A stretch of DNA of 5,131 nt. Origin: Coriobacteriia bacterium. GTDB lineage: Bacteria; Actinomycetota; Coriobacteriia; Coriobacteriales; QAMH01. The stretch is taken from contig CAAEKX010000375.1 in assembly GCA_900756605.1 (NCBI GenBank), positions 1 to 5,131 of the forward strand. The letters are read 5' to 3'. The notes under the pieces are model-generated. The model saw only the letters and a program-made list of their open reading frames with translations, made no database searches and was not told where the DNA came from. This document shows, one piece after another, positions 4,685-5,131 of this stretch (position 1 is the stretch's first letter; each line of letters opens with the position of its first letter). The position numbers and the translations under genes are program-made.

Positions 4685-5131
4685 ATGGCGAAGAAAGCAT
4701 TTCTGATAGACGTCGACCGTTGCAACGGTTGCCATAACTGCCAGATCGCCTGCAAGGACGAGCATTGCGAACAATCCTGGCTACCCTACGCGGCTGAGCA
4801 GCCCGATACGGGCCAGTTCTGGTGCAAGGTCGAGCAGACCGTACACGGAACGGTTCCCAAGGTGAACATGACGTACCTTCCCCTGATTGGGGCCCAAGAC
4901 GACGCACTCGCGGACTTTGCGCCGGATGTCGTGACGGTGCGCGAGGATGGCGTGATGTACATCGACCCGGAGAAGGCAAAGGGTCGCAAGGATATTGCCG
5001 ACAGGTTCGATGGCGTGTTCTGGAACGAGGAGCTGCAGATTCCGCAGGGATGCACCGGATGCGCACATCTGCTCGATGACGGCTGGACGGTTCCCCGCTG
5101 CGTCGACGCATGCGCCACGGGGACACTCCGT
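4685..5131 (+). CDS. Iron-sulfur (ferredoxin-like) small subunit of the molybdenum enzyme, partial at the right edge
   Basis: The first 149 residues are present and the frame is open at the edge; family members are about 200-280 long. The protein starts MAKKAFLIDVDRCNGCHNC and has C13, C16, C19 and C23 in the spacing CxxCxxCxxxC of the first [4Fe-4S] site. A second group, C123, C126, C139 and C143, forms the next ligand set, which in this fold is shared between clusters. About 100 residues, including FWCKVEQTVHG (45-55), separate the groups. The final motif reads CVDACATG, where the usual proline after the last cysteine (CP) is alanine. There is no signal peptide. It is 4 bases downstream of the large subunit, whose own N-terminal cluster is missing, so this subunit must carry the electron-transfer clusters, as in pyrogallol transhydroxylase. 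Further cysteine motifs are expected beyond the edge. Whether an electron donor or membrane anchor gene follows cannot be seen. Confidence 0.93.
   Translation, partial: MAKKAFLIDVDRCNGCHNCQIACKDEHCEQSWLPYAAEQPDTGQFWCKVEQTVHGTVPKVNMTYLPLIGAQDDALADFAPDVVTVREDGVMYIDPEKAKGRKDIADRFDGVFWNEELQIPQGCTGCAHLLDDGWTVPRCVDACATGTLR

Noticed and set aside
1924..4755. A 943-codon open frame on the minus strand covering almost the whole molybdenum enzyme gene
   Set aside because: It is a mirror of the G+C-rich codon use of the real gene. It has no recognisable domain, is rich in Arg, Ala, Val and Leu, and lies antisense to a protein with clear family motifs and a good ribosome binding site.

Overview
The window looks like part of a high-GC anaerobe chromosome. 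The best guess is a gut-type actinobacterium of the Coriobacteriia (Eggerthella, Gordonibacter or Slackia-like). This rests on the G+C-rich codon use of the main genes and on a LysR regulator beside a two-subunit molybdenum enzyme of the pyrogallol transhydroxylase / catechol dehydroxylase type, which that group carries in numbers. No rRNA or other taxonomic marker is present, so the placement is an inference.

Left end (1-422, minus strand): a type II toxin-antitoxin operon read leftward. The antitoxin is RelB/DinJ-like. Its 3' end overlaps by 11 bases the start of a MazF/PemK-type endoribonuclease toxin, which runs off the left edge. An AT-rich promoter just upstream of the antitoxin lies inside a 10-bp tandem repeat (456-495) that is a good candidate for the autoregulatory operator.

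Middle (423-883): a divergent intergenic region of about 460 bases with no convincing gene. From left to right it holds the toxin-antitoxin promoter, a run of ten C with a GC-rich hairpin, three consecutive related imperfect hairpins (579-648, 655-709, 716-779), a short element with an internal direct repeat (798-834), and the ribosome binding site of the next gene.

Right part (884-5131, plus strand): a full-length LysR-type regulator (884-1828), a 149-base gap with a plausible promoter and a dyad, then a molybdopterin oxidoreductase large subunit (1978-4680, 900 residues) and, 4 bases later, its ferredoxin-like iron-sulfur subunit (4685 to beyond the right edge). The large subunit has no N-terminal iron-sulfur cluster. 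It carries an Asp-Ser pair in a Pro-Asp-Ser-Trp-Glu-Gly motif, with the serine the likely molybdenum ligand as in pyrogallol-phloroglucinol transhydroxylase. The natural model is that the LysR protein senses an aromatic (catechol- or pyrogallol-like) substrate and switches on the two-subunit cytoplasmic enzyme. The substrate cannot be read from the sequence.
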